Assembly (NCBI GenBank): GCA_905160935.1
Contig: CAJHZI010000306.1
Location: forward strand, 237,501-301,500
Direction: 5' to 3'
DNA length: 64,000 bases
DNA from: Enchytraeus crypticus
Taxonomy: Eukaryota; Annelida; Clitellata; Enchytraeida; Enchytraeidae
Shown: one piece after another, positions 63,166 through 64,000 of the stretch
Numbering within the stretch: position 1 is the stretch's first letter
Layout of the letters: every line of letters starts with the position of its first letter
Program-made: the position numbers and the translations under genes
The notes under the pieces: model-generated
The model's input: only the letters and a program-made list of their open reading frames with translations
What the model was told of the DNA's origin: nothing
The model's database searches: none

Positions 63166-64000
63166 CTTGATTGAGCAGCCAATGCAGACAAATTCTTCTT
63201 TATTACGATATTGAGCGTATTTACCGAAATTATGAACGTCTACGGCATCAATGAAAGTACTTTAAAAGAATCAATTGTATTCATTGCAAACAATGAAATA
63301 CTAGTAAACATTTAATTATTTGCTAATTAGGTAATTTAAGTTTATACGAATACAATGATCTTTATTGGATACAGTATACGTGTATGAAAATGAATAGTTT
63401 CTGAGTTGATATTATAGACATTACTTGGTTTAGCACGAATGTGCTTACATCAGAGAGACAACGGGAAAACACTTCAGTGTCGTATTTTTGCTTAAACTGA
63501 ACACTAGCCTACCATAAGTTTGACGATGACAGGCTTTGCGTTGATTTCAATATGTTAGGATGAATGAATACAGTGAATATTATTTCTCGCGCTGTTTCGG
63601 AGCTGACAAAAAATAATAAAGATAGATTATCGCGCCAGACTCTCTATGTTAACATATTTATATATTATGCTTCGTATGATAAGAGAATTCTCTCCACTCA
63701 ATACGATATTATACAAGACGTCTTAATGTTTGAACGTTCTACGTTTGAATGAATATTTTTCTCTATATCTCAGTTCTTTACACTAAGATATATATTTCGC
63801 CAAATTAATTATTAATATACTTATTTTTCATAGTGTGTTAAAACTTCATAAATCCATAATATTAATTATTTAATAATTGTAAGCGGACATTGCATTAAAC
63901 ATAAAAATAACGAGACATATTAAAAAGATATTGCATAGCGTACATTTTACAATTTATCTACATCTCAATTTCATTATCAAGTTTTATAATATTAGATTCT
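63166..64000. other. 5' flank of the secreted-protein gene
   Basis: AT-rich. Should contain its promoter and 5' UTR. No other gene supported. Confidence 0.35.

Overview
The window looks like a piece of AT-rich animal nuclear genome: spliced genes with class-A LDL receptor modules, a Cys-loop (pentameric ligand-gated) ion channel, short secreted cysteine-rich peptides, and a heavy load of non-LTR retrotransposons, tRNA-derived SINEs and microsatellites. No bacterial operon features, CRISPR array, rRNA gene or LTR/virus-like element was recognised. The lineage cannot be fixed from sequence alone. A marine invertebrate, possibly a lophotrochozoan (mollusc, annelid or relative), is my best guess.

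1-24 kb holds a dispersed family of four small secreted peptides (828-1061 +, 4336-4755 -, 16750-16992 -, 23888-24145 -). Each has a signal peptide, a pro-segment, a basic cleavage site and a mature peptide of about 37-41 residues with the shared scaffold C-X3-C-X9-C-X10/11-C-X5/6-C-X-C. Each coding exon starts a few bases after a splice acceptor, so a 5' UTR intron is a shared gene design. They look like antimicrobial (defensin-like) peptides. Between them lie a CR1 LINE nested inside another LINE (about 10-16 kb), a mariner transposase remnant, a possible mariner-type MITE and several LINE fragments.

24-32 kb is mostly repeats, microsatellites and minisatellites, with one unplaced open frame at 30792-31190.

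32-49 kb (+) holds the most striking gene. Six LDL-receptor class A modules, one per phase 1-1 exon, lead in matching phase into a complete pentameric ligand-gated channel of six exons. The channel keeps 45-bp and 110-bp exons that match the classical nicotinic receptor gene structure. Its pore predicts a cation channel, but the classical aromatic/vicinal-cysteine agonist site is missing. The signal-peptide exon was not found with confidence.

50-63 kb (-) holds a six-exon gene for a 220-residue secreted protein made of two copies of an unrecognised six-cysteine unit, C-X5/7-C-X25-C-X8-C-X5-C-X15-C, each copy split over two exons with identical phases. Its 7-kb fourth intron carries two antisense-free, same-strand LINEs: one with R2-type endonuclease motifs and one CR1/L2-like.

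Repeats: about 13 copies of a tRNA-derived SINE, a second tRNA-like SINE, at least six LINE families whose 3' tails (TAA)n, (GA)n and (ATTG)n merge into microsatellites, and many homogeneous minisatellites. Several repeats sit right against splice sites of the chimeric channel gene.
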